Assembly: GCA_916613615.1 (NCBI GenBank) | Contig: OU744720.1 | Span: 65,259,971-65,323,970 of the forward strand | From: Steromphala cineraria | Lineage: Eukaryota > Mollusca > Gastropoda > Trochida > Trochidae | Length of the DNA stretch: 64,000 nt | Reading direction: 5' to 3' | In this document: positions 12,629-22,789 of the stretch, one piece after another | How the letters are laid out: each line of letters begins with the position of its first letter | Numbering within the stretch: the stretch's first letter is position 1 | Made by a program: the position numbers and the translations under genes | Notes under the pieces: generated by a model | The model's database searches: none | What the model saw: only the letters and a program-made list of their open reading frames with translations | Told to the model about the DNA's origin: nothing

Positions 12629-12885
12629 TAATATTTAATTAAATTGGAGTTTATATCACATTGTATGCATGGCAATGTTGGTTTTCCATGGAAATGTCAT
12701 TACAGGCATGAAGTTACATTAACTCACACTTTACAATGAACAGTGTCAGCGGTTTCATGTAGACCACGTGCATTTCATTGAAATGATGGAAATTTGTCTC
12801 CTTAGGTTTGTCATTTCCATCGATTACTATAGACCTCTTTCATAAGATACAGCTTCACGACTATAGTTTCTGAAAAGCATAGACC

Positions 12886-13908
12886 ATGCCTGGTCCCACT
12901 CCACCAGGAATCAGACATGAAATCATTGGCATGAGTCGTGGTGGCGCTTCGAATCGTGTCATTGCTGCAGCATGTAACGTCAGTGTTAGAACTGTTCAAA
13001 GGATTAAAAGACTTCACGCCATACAGGGAAATGTTGTTCCGAATAAGTCTTCAGGCCGTCCCAAGAAAACTACGGTTCGTCAGGATAGAATTCTTCTTCG
13101 TTTGACCCGACGTCATAGACGTCTTTCGTCTTTGACTCTTGCACAGAGATGGGGGGCTCATATTAATACGCCCATTTGCCGGAGAACTGTAGTGAACAGG
13201 TTGCTCCAGCATGGATATAAGGCAAGAAGACCTGCCATCAAACCATTCTGGACACTGGCCAACCGCAGGGCACGGCTTGCTTGGGCGCAGCAGCACCGCA
13301 GAATCCAACTTGGACATTGGCGTCACGTCATATTTACTGACGAGTCTCGTTTCCTACTGCATAAGGTGGACAGGAGAATGAGAGTGCGACGTTTACGTGG
13401 GGAAAGGCTCAATGACGACTGTCTGCAGCATCAGGTTGCCCACGGTGGCGGTTCTGTACACGTATGGGCAGGAATACACCATAACGGTAAAACGGATCTT
13501 GTCGTCCTTCAAGGAAACGTCAACCAGAGGTCGTACAGACGTCTTCTTGAAACCGTTTGCCTCCCACATGCAAGAAGAGTGTATGGCAACAACTTCCTGT
13601 TGCAGGACGATAATGCACCAGCCCATCGTGCACGTACAGTGAACGCTTTCATTCAGGCACAAGGAGTAACAAGATTGCCCTGGCCTTCAAAAAGTCCGGA
13701 TATGAATCCGATAGAACATGCTTGGGATCAGCTTGACCGTGCACTTAGAAGACTGGACCCTGCTCCTGCAAATTTACAGCAATTGCGGGCTGCTCTTGTG
13801 AATGAATGGAACAATTTGGCTGTTGCAAACATCAACACACTGATAGACAGTATGCCTGCCCGAATTATCGCCCTTGAAAATTCCAGAGGCGGTGCTACCC
13901 GATATTAG
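12886..13908 (+). CDS. Tc1-type DD34E transposase, 340 aa
   Basis: Cut-and-paste transposase acting at TA sites. The N-terminal paired-type helix-turn-helix (about residues 8-45, with SNRVIAAACNVSVRTVQRI) is followed by an AT-hook-like GRPKK (57-61) and a second HTH (about 65-110). The DDE catalytic domain shows D152 in FTDESRF, D242 in LLQDDNAPAH and E277 in DMNPIEHAW. Exactly 34 residues separate D242 and E277, the Tc1 spacing. A GGGS/VHVWAGI block lies between the first two. The length, about 340 residues, is typical. The ATG at 12,886 precedes MPGPTPP, a usual family start. The gene is uninterrupted and lies between matching terminal repeats, so the protein is probably functional. Confidence 0.97.
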   Translation: MPGPTPPGIRHEIIGMSRGGASNRVIAAACNVSVRTVQRIKRLHAIQGNVVPNKSSGRPKKTTVRQDRILLRLTRRHRRLSSLTLAQRWGAHINTPICRRTVVNRLLQHGYKARRPAIKPFWTLANRRARLAWAQQHRRIQLGHWRHVIFTDESRFLLHKVDRRMRVRRLRGERLNDDCLQHQVAHGGGSVHVWAGIHHNGKTDLVVLQGNVNQRSYRRLLETVCLPHARRVYGNNFLLQDDNAPAHRARTVNAFIQAQGVTRLPWPSKSPDMNPIEHAWDQLDRALRRLDPAPANLQQLRAALVNEWNNLAVANINTLIDSMPARIIALENSRGGATRY

Positions 13909-14211
13909 GCTTGTAAATATACTCTTACATGACTGCAGAATGAAATAAAACCGACAATTGAACTTGAAAATGTAATTTGTTTTATTGATACCCATCCAAT
14001 TGATACTATATGGATACTGTAAAAAATTGCCCTTTTTCACAGGGACCATACATATCCTAGTAGAATTTCTGAAATTGGCCAGCACAAGACCAAAATACAA
14101 GCTGGTATGTTTTACGAATGTTTTTCCCAATCACACAAATCATTCTGACAGTTATTGCATGTTTGATTATTTGTCAACACTCAGTTAAACTTGACGTAGC
14201 GTTCTCAGTCT

Positions 14212-14240
14212 GGGGGTGACAACCATTTTTGCCATGAGTG
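14212..14240 (-). repeat. Tc1 right terminal inverted repeat
   Basis: Reverse complement of the left end with one mismatch; followed by TA at 14,241-14,242. Confidence 0.95.
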
Positions 14241-14242
14241 TA

Positions 14243-14743
14243 TTTGTCTGTAGACTGACAATGACTAAGAAAACAAAATAACTTGAAAAACAGACATTGT
14301 CAGACACGCGTTTCTAGTTAATACTCAACTCGAAAGTGTATAAGCAACTCTTTCCAATATGTTCTTTTCCCATATAAATCAGATAACAGCTGAACGACAA
14401 TAAGCAAAGAAAATGAAATGTACTGAGATATAAATTGAGTTACTCTCCTGACATTAAATGGAGTAACCTAGTCATGTAGGTTAATTAATACCCTCTCTGC
14501 ACCAGTTCTGTATATATGTTAGCCTCTATAATGAGCATCACAAGATCTATTTATGAGTTTGATTTGATCTAATGTGTGAAAAATAAATCTTGTCAGATAG
14601 ATTCAAATTTCGTTTGCTATCATTGGAATGGTATTAACCATTATAAATCATTTTTATGTAGAGGGCCACTGATAACTGACATTAGATCGATTTTTCAAGG
14701 AAATTGTCCACAGCTTTTTCGAGAAAACATCAAGAAAAAGAAA
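14243..14743. other. Intergenic spacer
   Basis: AT-rich; no gene, repeat or structured element was recognised between the Tc1 element and the DIRS-type element. Confidence 0.5.
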
Positions 14744-14923
14744 TATTATTTAGTTACTAACCTCCGACAAGTGACCTTAGCCTTGTTAGCCATATAACAT
14801 GTAATTGACTCATTCCCACAGAAGTAATGAAAACATCATTACACAGATCAATCAGAGTTACCCGCCCGTCACTAGTCCACTGTGTGGCGTGACCTGTCAT
14901 CCAATTAGATTCATTCACATTAC
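14744..14923 (+). repeat. DIRS left inverted terminal repeat
   Basis: From about 14,767 it matches the reverse complement of 18,067-18,222 almost perfectly over 155 bp, from ACAAGTGACCTTAGCC to TTCACATTAC. The outermost 23 bp (TATTATTTAGTTACTAACC...) are unique to this end and recur inverted in the internal complementary region. Confidence 0.9.
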
Positions 14924-15159
14924 AGAGTCGGTAGTGTGCAGACGTGTTTCTGTATCTCTCCCGATTGTATTGAGCTATATAATTAACGTGTTTTGTTGTT
15001 TCTGACTCTATTTACTTACCTTAAGTTAGGTTTCCCGCTGTCCTTCGTCGTGTTCATTCCTCATGAGTGAATTCGGTGTTCTGACAGGGGTGTTTGTGGT
15101 AAACACAGCCGTGTTGACCTGGATAAGTGGAGCGCGGGTTGACTTGCACGTGCAGCCCG

Positions 15160-15550
15160 GGGGTGGATGGTCGCTCTACCCCTCTGCGTGACAGCTTTGG
15201 TTGTCTTGTGCGCTTGCCGTCTGCTAGGCGCTACGGCCTTCACTTGATCATCTTGTCGCCTGCCCGGCGCTAGATATCTCATGTGCTCTTGGAGTGGCGC
15301 TTGCCGCCTGTCGCCTGTCGTCTCCCTGACGATAGGTATCTCTTAGGCTTGGATCTCTTAGGCGCTTGGACGGGCGCTTGCCGCCTGCCGCCTGCCCCCT
15401 GCCGTCTTTTAGGCGATAGACCTCTTAGGCGCTTGGACGGGGGCTTGCCGCCTGCCGCCTGTCACATGCTGTCTTCTTGACGGGGTTGTTGGATAGGCGC
15501 TTGCCGCCTACCGCCTGCCGCCTGCCGTCTTCTTGACACTCGCGCTAGGG
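15160..15550 (+). repeat. Degenerate GC-rich tandem repeat in the DIRS leader
   Basis: Irregular units of about 70-80 bp carrying GCTTGCCGCCTGCCGCCTGC, CTTAGGCGCTTGGACGGG and GTCTTCTTGAC motifs occur before the gag-like region. The frames crossing them are low-complexity. This is probably a leader or regulatory array of the retroelement. Confidence 0.7.
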
Positions 15551-15589
15551 GCGCTTGGATTGTAGGTTGCGCTTGTCGCCTCACAGGAG

Positions 15590-16896
15590 ATGGACTTAGT
15601 TCGCTGCGACTCAGCGACCCCGTACCGGGCGTTCTGCGGACGGTGCGGGTCACGCAAGTCGGCGAGCTACGACCCTCATGTTGTCTGTCGCCTGTGCAGG
15701 AACACTTGCCCGGCGGATAACCGGTGTGCAGAGTGCGAGGATCTCTCCCCAGAGCAGCACAGGCGTTACCGCACAGGCAGAGCCGCTGCAAGTACGTTAG
15801 GCGCCCCATCCCAGGTTCGTCTGCCGCCGCAGGCAGGCACGTGTCGCCGGAGAGGTCGGACCTCATCATTTCCGAGGACGCAGGGGAGTTTGACTTGCCG
15901 TCCTCCCTGGCGTCGGACGTGGGGTCCCTCTGTTCGGACAAGTCGGATTTGCTACTCCCTCCCCATCGGACACGTCAGTGCCTCCCTCACCAGGGTCGCT
16001 GTCTGGGGACAGAACCGAGGGGGATTCCCCCCTTCGCGTTCCTCCGTTGTCCGCCGCAGGCGGCCTACGTGAGGAGGAGGCACCTGATCAGGGTGAGAGG
16101 ATGGCGGCCATCGCTGACTGGTGTCAGCTGACCCTACAGGAGGTGGACGAAGAGTGTAGTTTTTCGAAACAGGCACGTTTCGAGACCTTCTGTCAGGAGG
16201 AGGAGGTAGTGAGCCCGCGAAGCGTCCTCTTCCCTCCCCACCGCCTTCTCCTGACAGCAGCAAAGGATTTTGACACCCACGTGTCATCAGGCATGTGGCA
16301 GCGGCAGGAGTCGGCCATTCAGTGTCTGACGGGCACCTGTCCCACCTGGACAAGGAGGCCAGAAGCATTCTGGGCATGGTGAACTCCGTCGCCCATGCTT
16401 GTCAGGCCATGGCCGCCTTCTCCAAGGAGGCGGGGATGGAGAAAAGGGCGAGAGCACTGTATCGGGGGTTCGGTTCCGTGGCAGGGAACCTAGCCCAAAT
16501 CATGCTAAGTGCCTCCCGCATCTCAGCGGGGGTTTCTCGCGCGCACAAATTTCCCGGCGGAGATGTGCACCCGCCTCAGGAGCGGGTTCGACGCTGTTCG
16601 ACGGGCAAGTCGCAGAGGCTCTGCGACACCGCCAGGAGACCCAACAACAGGAGCTCACCAACTGCTTGGCAGCGGGAGGCGGCAGGGTCTCTTCGGCGGT
16701 GACGACACCCAAGAAGCGGAAGGGTGGCACTCCGCAATCCCCCGCCGGCTCTAGGACCAGCGGGGTTTTCTTTCGGGACGGGGGCCGGCCAGGCAAGGGC
16801 CGCGGCGGCTACAACGCCGGCCCCTCTCCAAAGAAGACACCCAGCAAGTCGCAGGGTAAGGGACGCGCCTATGGAGGAACCCCCAAGAAGAGGTGA
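15590..16896 (+). pseudogene. DIRS gag-like region with several frame breaks
   Basis: The start at 15,590 (ATG, MDLVRCDSATPYRAFCGRCG) opens a Cys-rich segment of CGRCG, CRLCRNTC and CAEC type with DPHVVC, a feature of DIRS Gag N-termini. The likely continuation changes frame near 15,780-15,830 (acidic, SDLIISEDAGEF), again near 15,980-16,080 (MAAIADWCQLTLQEVDEEC) and near 16,300 (HLDKEARSILGMVNSV...). It ends in a basic tail in a further frame (KKTPSKSQGKGRAYGGTPKKR, stop at 16,894-16,896). The Gag would package the RNA. Multiple shifts make it a pseudogene unless introns are hidden. Its stop overlaps the following pol frame, which is -1 relative to it. Confidence 0.6.
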
Positions 16897-17474
16897 CTCC
16901 GCCGGCAGCGGTAGAGGTTCGGGACGGGGCCATTGGAGGCCGTCTCTCAACGTTTGTGGCCAACTGGAGGCAGTTGGGCCTGGACGAGTACGTCTGTCAG
17001 ACACTGGAGCGTGGGTTTTGTATACCCGTGCACACCCGCCCCCCTTTGACTTGTTCGCCAGTGGAACGTCCGCTAGAGCCGGAACGGCTCGCGCGCACAC
17101 TGGAACAAGTGGAGATCCTAATCACCAAGGAGGCTGTGAGCGAGCTTCCGCTCCAGGGTCTGACACCAGGGTTCTACTCTCCAGTATTCGTGAGACCGAA
17201 AAAGGACCCGAAAAAATGGCGGCTGATTCACGACTTGAAACAGTTCAACCGCTCCTACCTCCTACCGCCATATTTTCGGCTCTTGACCAACTTGTCAGTG
17301 GCGGACATCATGGCCGGCTGCTTCTGGAAGTCGGGCTTGGTGTTCGCCAACCATTACCTGCGCGATGTCTCTACGGAGGACCTGGAGGGCGTAGCCCGTC
17401 TGGGGGCGCAGGTCTTTGCCCAGCAGCAAACCACAAGGGCCCCCCCTGGCAGGGGGCGCAACCAACCCGCATGA
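16893..17474 (+). pseudogene. DIRS pol remnant: reverse transcriptase N-terminus fused to tyrosine recombinase C-terminus
   Basis: Residues about 18-130 read as the start of a DIRS reverse transcriptase: STFVANWRQLGLDEYV, then GFYSPVFVRPKKDPKKWRL and IHDLKQFNRSY. The frame then passes without a stop into SVADIMAGCFWKSGLVFANHYLRDVS, the end of a DIRS tyrosine recombinase with its nucleophile Tyr in the HYLRD block. The reverse transcriptase active-site block, RNase H and the recombinase body are missing between them. The in-frame fusion near 17,262-17,290 marks an internal deletion. The frame has no ATG at its start (GTG at 16,893) and overlaps the end of the gag-like frame. Confidence 0.85.
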
Positions 17475-17697
17475 GATCAGGGCCATATCGGCGACCATGG
17501 CCCTACACAGCAACTTGTCAGTGGCGGACATCATGGCCGGCTGCTTCTGGAAGTCGGGCTTGGTGTTCGCCAACCATTACCTGCGCGATGTCTCTACGGA
17601 GGACCTGGAGGGCATAGCCCGTCTGGGGGCGCAGGTCTTTGCCCATCAGCGAACCACGGGGGCCCCCCCTGGCAGGGGGCGCAACCATCCACGCTAA
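17288..17697 (+). repeat. Tandem duplication of the recombinase 3' end, period 223 bp
   Basis: Two direct copies begin at 17,288 and 17,511 and run through the HYLRD coding block to the GGCAGGGGGCGCAACC motif. They differ at a handful of bases (for example GGCGTAGCC against GGCATAGCC). 223 is not a multiple of three, so the copies lie in different frames. Confidence 0.85.
17416..17697 (+). pseudogene. Second tyrosine recombinase C-terminal copy (H-E-I-R to Tyr)
   Basis: This frame keeps more of the recombinase: HEIRAISATMALHS supplies the H-x-x-R box, and WKSGLVFANHYLRD the tryptophan/tyrosine block. It then ends at TAA (17,695-17,697). It overlaps the first C-terminal copy because a block starting CAACTTGTCAG is repeated at 17,288 and 17,511 (period 223 bp). 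Box I Arg is absent, so it cannot be catalytic alone. An AATAAA lies downstream near 17,735. Confidence 0.75.
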
Positions 17698-17926
17698 CGG
17701 GGCCTCACGAGTTGAGAGGGGCTCTTAACCCATTGAATAAATTTGCTTGTTGAATGGTTATAGTGGTTTTGTGGTGTTTTAATTAGGGATCATCGACCGC
17801 TAGAGGTCAGGCAATTAATCCTCATTAGAACGGCCGCTCGCTAGGTCGCCGATTATCAGAGCAATCTTGAGAGTTACAGCTATACAACGAATTCTACCCG
17901 CCTCCTACAGTGGTATCAGGCTAAGG

Positions 17927-18012
17927 TCACTTGTCGGAGGTTAGTAACTAAATAATAGTACGTTTTTGATTAAACGTCATTATTTTTACTTACCGTATAC
18001 AAGTGACCGTCG
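17927..18012 (-). repeat. DIRS internal complementary region
   Basis: The left half (to 17,957) is the reverse complement of the left terminus (14,744-14,784). The right half (from 17,958) is the reverse complement of the right terminus (18,215-18,263), with small differences. In DIRS elements this segment is thought to template the joining of the two ends into a circular intermediate. Confidence 0.88.
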
Positions 18013-18066
18013 TCATACCCGTCCCGACTCCCCTCTTACGCATCCGTCGTTAATTGGGACTCCTAG

Positions 18067-18263
18067 GTAATGTGAATAAATCTAATTGGATGACAGGTCA
18101 CGCCACACAGTGGACTAGTGACGGGCGCGTAACTCTGATTGATCTGTGTAATGATGTTTTCATTACTTCTGTGGGAATGAGTCAATTACATGTTATATGG
18201 CTAACAAGGCTAAGGTCACTTGTCTACGGTAAGTAAAGTAATGACGTTTAATCAAAAACGTAC
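18067..18263 (-). repeat. DIRS right inverted terminal repeat
   Basis: Reverse complement of the left repeat over about 155 bp. The last 40 bp, ending ATCAAAAACGTAC, are unique to this end and recur inverted in the internal complementary region. Confidence 0.9.
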
Positions 18264-19207
18264 TATATTTTGCACTACAAGTGAATTTAATACTAATCGT
18301 CATCAGTGTTTTTGGTTTCTTTTTTTTCATAAATACAAATATAAATTACATTAAAGTTAAAGATAACATTCATTACTGCATATGAATGAAACCAAAAATA
18401 AGATAGTTCATTTTTAAGAAATTATGTATGCAAATTACAAATCCGATTGATCTCTACTAATGTTGAGTATATGTTTGTAATGTTCAGTTTTCTCCTATTT
18501 ACGGTCTTTATCTAACAGTACGGAAAATACTGTAAGGAAATGAAACCCTTAAACCATTTTGCAAGAACATAATAAAATTCAATCATTCAACAGCACTTGA
18601 CAACTTGCACATCACACCATTATAAATTACATTTCTGTTCTCAGGAAAGAGTTGCTTAGAACCAAAAAAGGGGCTAAGATGTCTGCTTCGCTGTATGAAA
18701 GATCTTCAATGACAAATTAGGCAGATTGACATTTGCTTTCTTATTTGTTTCTCTAGCAAAACCATCTTTTGGTATTGCTAAAGGTCTTGCTATAATAATG
18801 TTAAGGGTGAGTGAGTTATTGTTTAAAGCGGCTTGGGCAATATTTGTACCTAAATGAACCTAGGTTTAACGTCGTCCCAATATGAATCTTTATATAAGCT
18901 ATTAAGATTATCCTTCAAACGCTTCTTGGCAGATGAAGATGTCCAAGTCTCCTTTGGGCCCGGAAATGAAGGTCAAGATTCAATGTATACCTATATTTAG
19001 CCCTTTTCTCAAAACCAACGTGCAAAAAATATGTATGAAACTTTACGTTATTCCATAGTTACATGTATGCTCAAGTACGTGCGACTGGGTAACAAATAAT
19101 ATGAAGAAATGAATATTTTGGCAAACTCTTTTTACATTCATGAGTAAAACTGCTGGATTCATGTAAAAAATCTACAATTATTGTAATGGACTATTTATCG
19201 ACTGATT
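18264..19207. other. Intergenic spacer
   Basis: AT-rich host sequence between the DIRS-type element and the first piggyBac element. No gene or repeat was recognised. Confidence 0.5.
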
Positions 19208-19467
19208 TTAACCCTTACGATGCGGGGAGCGGTATATTTCCGTGCCAAATATAAACTGGCGCGCAAGCCCTCTAGGCGAAATCCGGAGTCCGGACTCTAA
19301 CTTTCACGAGAAGGCAAAAATTTACTGCAAACAGTTTTGCCGGCTCCCGGATTGCTCGTAATTATTTTCCGCGCCTCGCTAAACGCCGTTGTTTTATGAA
19401 AATTGGTTTAACTGGCGCAGACAGCGAGCCCCGTGAAAACATGTATTTTCTCTGTTGAATTGTTGAC

Positions 19468-20740
19468 AAAAAGCAGACAAAATGTGTTCTTTCGCGCTTG
19501 ATATTTCACTAACCAAGTGGCGCGCTCTAACACATGATATATCGATGGAAAGAGAATAAAATTGTCTTCAATTTGGTGTATAATTTGTATATGCGCAGTT
19601 GCAAATAATTGTACTATAAAGGCCGTAAAAGGCCGCAAAAGCAGACAAAATGTGTTCTTTCACGCTTGATATTTCACTAACCAAGTGGCGCGCTCTAACA
19701 CATGATATATCGATGGAAAGAGAATAAAATTGTCTTCAATTTGGTGTATAATTTGTATATACGCAGTTTTCAAATAATTGTACTAAAAAATATTTAAAAG
19801 TTTTCGACTTTCGTGCATGATATTTCACTAACCAAGTGGCGCGCTCTACCACATGATATATCGATGGAAAGAGAATAAAATTGTATTCAATTTGGTGTAT
19901 AATTTGTATATGCGCAGTTGCAAATAATTGTACTATAAAGGCCGTAAAAGGCCGCAAAAACAGCCAAAATGTGTTCTTTCGCGCTTGATATTTCACTAAC
20001 CAAGTGGCGCGCTCTAACACATGATATATCGATGGAAAGAGAATAAAATTGTCTTCAATTTGGTGTATAATTTGTATATACGCAGTTTTCAAATAATTGT
20101 ACTAAAAAATATTTAAAAATTTTCGACTTTCGTGCATGATATTTCACTAACCAAGTGGCGCGCTCTACCACATGATATATCGATGGAAAGAGAATAAAAT
20201 TGTCTTCAATTTGGTGTATAATTTGTATATGCGCAGTTGCAAATAATTGTACTATAAAGGCCGTAAAAGGCCGCAAAAACAGCCAAAATGTGTTCTTTCA
20301 CGCTTGATATTTCACTAACCAAGTGGCGCGCTCTACCACATGATATATCGATGGAAAGAGAATAAAATTGTCTTCAATTTGGTGTATAATTTGTATATGC
20401 GCAGTTGCAAATAATTGTACTAAAAATATTTAAAAGTTTTCGACTTTCGTGCATGATATTTCAATAACAAATTGGCGCGCTATAAAACATGATATATCGA
20501 TGGAAAGAGAATAAAATTGTCTTCAATTTGGTGTATAATTTGTATATGCGCAGTTGCAAATAATTGTACTATGAAGGCCGCAAAAAAAAAGCTTTTGCGC
20601 CTGATATTTTACTAACCAAGTGGCGCGCTATAAAGCAAGATATATCGATGGAAAGAGAATAAAAGTGCCATCATTTTGGTATATGATATGTATATGCGCA
20701 AAGAGAAATAAAGATGCAAGAAGCCCCGCAAAATGTGTGT
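19468..20740. repeat. PB1 left subterminal tandem array, about 8 units of 150-170 bp
   Basis: Each unit contains TATTTCACTAACCAAGTGGC, a GATATATCGATGGAAAGAGA block and GTATATGCGCAGTTGCAAAT. Unit marks (AACCAAGTGGCGCGCT or variants) lie near 19,510, 19,680, 19,835, 20,000, 20,155, 20,320, 20,467 and 20,615. Two unit types alternate: one with GGCCGTAAAAGGCCGC and one with AAAATATTTAAAAGTTTTCG. Confidence 0.9.
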
Positions 20741-20769
20741 AGGTCTTTTTGACATAAAACATTTTTTCC

Positions 20770-21880
20770 GGTTTTTAGTCATGACGTAATGGGAAACCTG
20801 TCCCATTACCAAACTTACATGATCGGGTTGCGATGACGGCAGAGGTTCCGAACCACTTCAGGGCATCGAAATTTTTTTCCGGGTCTCGGCATGAGGTAAT
20901 GGGAACGTTTTCCCATGACGAAAGGGACGTCCGAGTGTTCTGACCACTTCCGGCCATCGGAAATTTTGTCCCGGGTCTCGTCATGATGTAATGGGAAAGT
21001 TGTCCCATGACCACATTCACACTATCGGGTTTTGAGCACGATCGTGCTTTTGTTCTACTTTTCCGAGACCACCCGGCGGTATGGGCTTTTTTTGGGCCAC
21101 TTTCACTCTCGGGTTATGACGAAGGCCGGAGATTTTGACCACTTCCGAGCTTCGCCGTGAGGTATGGACTTTTTTCCCATGAAAAATCGAGCGTACTCGG
21201 AGTTTTCTTTCGAGGATTTTCAATATTTTTAGTGCGGGCCTCGCCACGAGACATGGTACAAATTTACCCTTAGCCCCCCAAGCTAAAAACTGTCGAAGCG
21301 AAAGTTTGCTTCCAGTTCTGCCTAAAAAGTTATAACTCGGAAACAGAAATATTGTCAAGATCGAGACGCTTTTTCCGACTATAGTCGTTTTTGTGAGAAA
21401 AATTTCCCACTAAATTTCGGCTGCACTCGGGTTTTTTAGAACTGCGTGAACATTTTTGTTTGTGATGCCATTTGCTGAAACTGCACATGTCCAAACTTTG
21501 AGTGTCAATGTCTACCCTTTCACGTCCCTGGAAGAAAGGAGAAGTTACTAATTATTGAAATATTTACATAAAACCGTTTTCGTCAATAACAAAATAAAAA
21601 AAAATTATTTGTGAAAAGTGACTAATTGGAGAGGTGGAAAAGTCGGGGCTCTATCTGCGGTATAAATGTTGTTGACGCGAAGCAATCGGTTTTTGACTTA
21701 TTCAACTTTTTCGGAGACCGAGAATTTTCTCCCGAGAGGGACGGAACGTTTGTGGGAATTTTTCCCATGAAAAATCGAGGGTGCTCGGAACATTCATTCG
21801 AGAATTTTCACTATTTCTAGTGCGGGCCTCGCCGCAAACCATGGGAAAAATTGACCCTTAGCACCCAAACTTTCAAAATC
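20770..21880. repeat. PB1 dyad-motif segment (GTAATGGGA...TCCCATTAC)
   Basis: Perfect or near-perfect dyads lie at 20,786-20,809, 20,895-20,918 and 20,988-21,011, each within a roughly 100-bp degenerate unit (GGGTCTCG..CATGA.GTAATGGGA). More eroded relatives lie near 21,155-21,185, 21,240-21,270, 21,755-21,775 and 21,830-21,860. The segment is non-coding and present in PB1-PB3 (only its inner end in PB4). Candidate protein-binding sites; the function is unknown. Confidence 0.65.
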
Positions 21881-22789
21881 AATATCATGTTTAGTGAAAT
21901 TCAAAAACTATTTTCGGTGTTATTCCGAGGTCTGAAACATTTTCCTTATATGTCGGGCGAGGTCCTTCCATTCGAGAACAACCAATTTCATGGGCAACGT
22001 TGCCCAGTGCCTCGGATTTCAGATCACAAAGTCCGAGAGATTGCTTTCGCGCTTGATATTTCACTAACCAAGCGGCGCGCTCTAACACATGAGATATCGT
22101 TGGAAAGAGGATGAAATTGCCTTCATTTTGGCATATCATTTGTATGTCTGCCCATGCAAATAATTATACTATTAAGGCCGCAAAAGTATGTACTTTTGCG
22201 CTTGATATTTCACTAACCAAGCGGCGCGCTCTAACACACGATATATCGTTGGAAAGAGAATAAAAGTGCCATCATTTTGGTATATCATATGTATATGCGC
22301 AAAGAGAAATAAAGATGCAAGAAGCCCCGCAAAATGTGTTGATGTCCTTTTTTTGACATCGGCAATTTTGTTCGGGTTTCGCCGCGACGCTGCGGCGGTT
22401 AGGTCCGTGGAACCTATCAAAAGTTGCAAAACTTTTGTAATCCACAACTGACAATCAGAGCTTCCCTGACGTAGATGGTTGTTTCGTTCGCGACTCGCCA
22501 ACTCGTCGCCTAGGAAGTCAGAAGAAAGCCCAGGTTTTCGACTTTGTGGGAGTCGTATGAATAAAAGAACCGGGGTTAGCCGGGACAGTCATGAAACGTC
22601 CAAATATGTGAATTTTACCATTGCCTTTGGTGCCGTCGGCGCCGATGGTGTGATTGTTTCAAATACTTTGGAATGACGGCAAATGAATGTCCATGAGGCT
22701 CACACTGATTTTCTCTGTAAAATGCTCCTGAGTTGTTCTTACTTGCACATGTCTAAATCTGTTTCAATCTATTACAGATGATATAGAAG

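Larger units (their letters stand above)
12600..14240 (+). mobile_element. Complete Tc1-type DNA transposon, 1,641 bp
   Basis: Both ends are visible: CACTCATGGCAAAAATTGTT... at the left, and its reverse complement at the right (29-bp terminal inverted repeats, one mismatch). TA dinucleotides at 12,598-12,599 and 14,241-14,242 are the expected target-site duplication. A single intact transposase gene lies inside, with 286 bp before its ATG and 332 bp after its stop. An AATAAA signal lies at 13,944-13,949. Intact ends and an intact gene point to recent insertion and possible activity. Confidence 0.96.
14744..18263 (+). mobile_element. Deleted DIRS-type tyrosine-recombinase retroelement, 3,520 bp
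   Basis: Diagnostic DIRS architecture is present: inverted terminal repeats (14,744-14,923 and 18,067-18,263), an internal complementary region (17,927-18,012) and no target-site duplication. The interior is strongly GC-rich compared with the AT-rich flanks. It encodes a broken gag-like region, the N-terminal part of a DIRS reverse transcriptase, and C-terminal pieces of a tyrosine recombinase. The reverse transcriptase catalytic core, RNase H and most of the recombinase are absent, so the element is non-autonomous. The internal complementary region gives exact ends: it equals the reverse complement of the right end joined to the left end, with the junction at 17,957/17,958. Confidence 0.88.

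Noticed and set aside
16576..17100. Long minus-strand frames through the GC-rich DIRS interior
   Set aside because: High GC content lowers stop frequency on both strands; the plus-strand frames carry the recognisable Gag, reverse transcriptase and recombinase motifs.
21017..21358. 113-codon minus-strand frame in the piggyBac left arm, considered as a second transposon protein
   Set aside because: It runs across the degenerate dyad units, has no domain and differs between copies only by drift-like changes. The family needs only the transposase.
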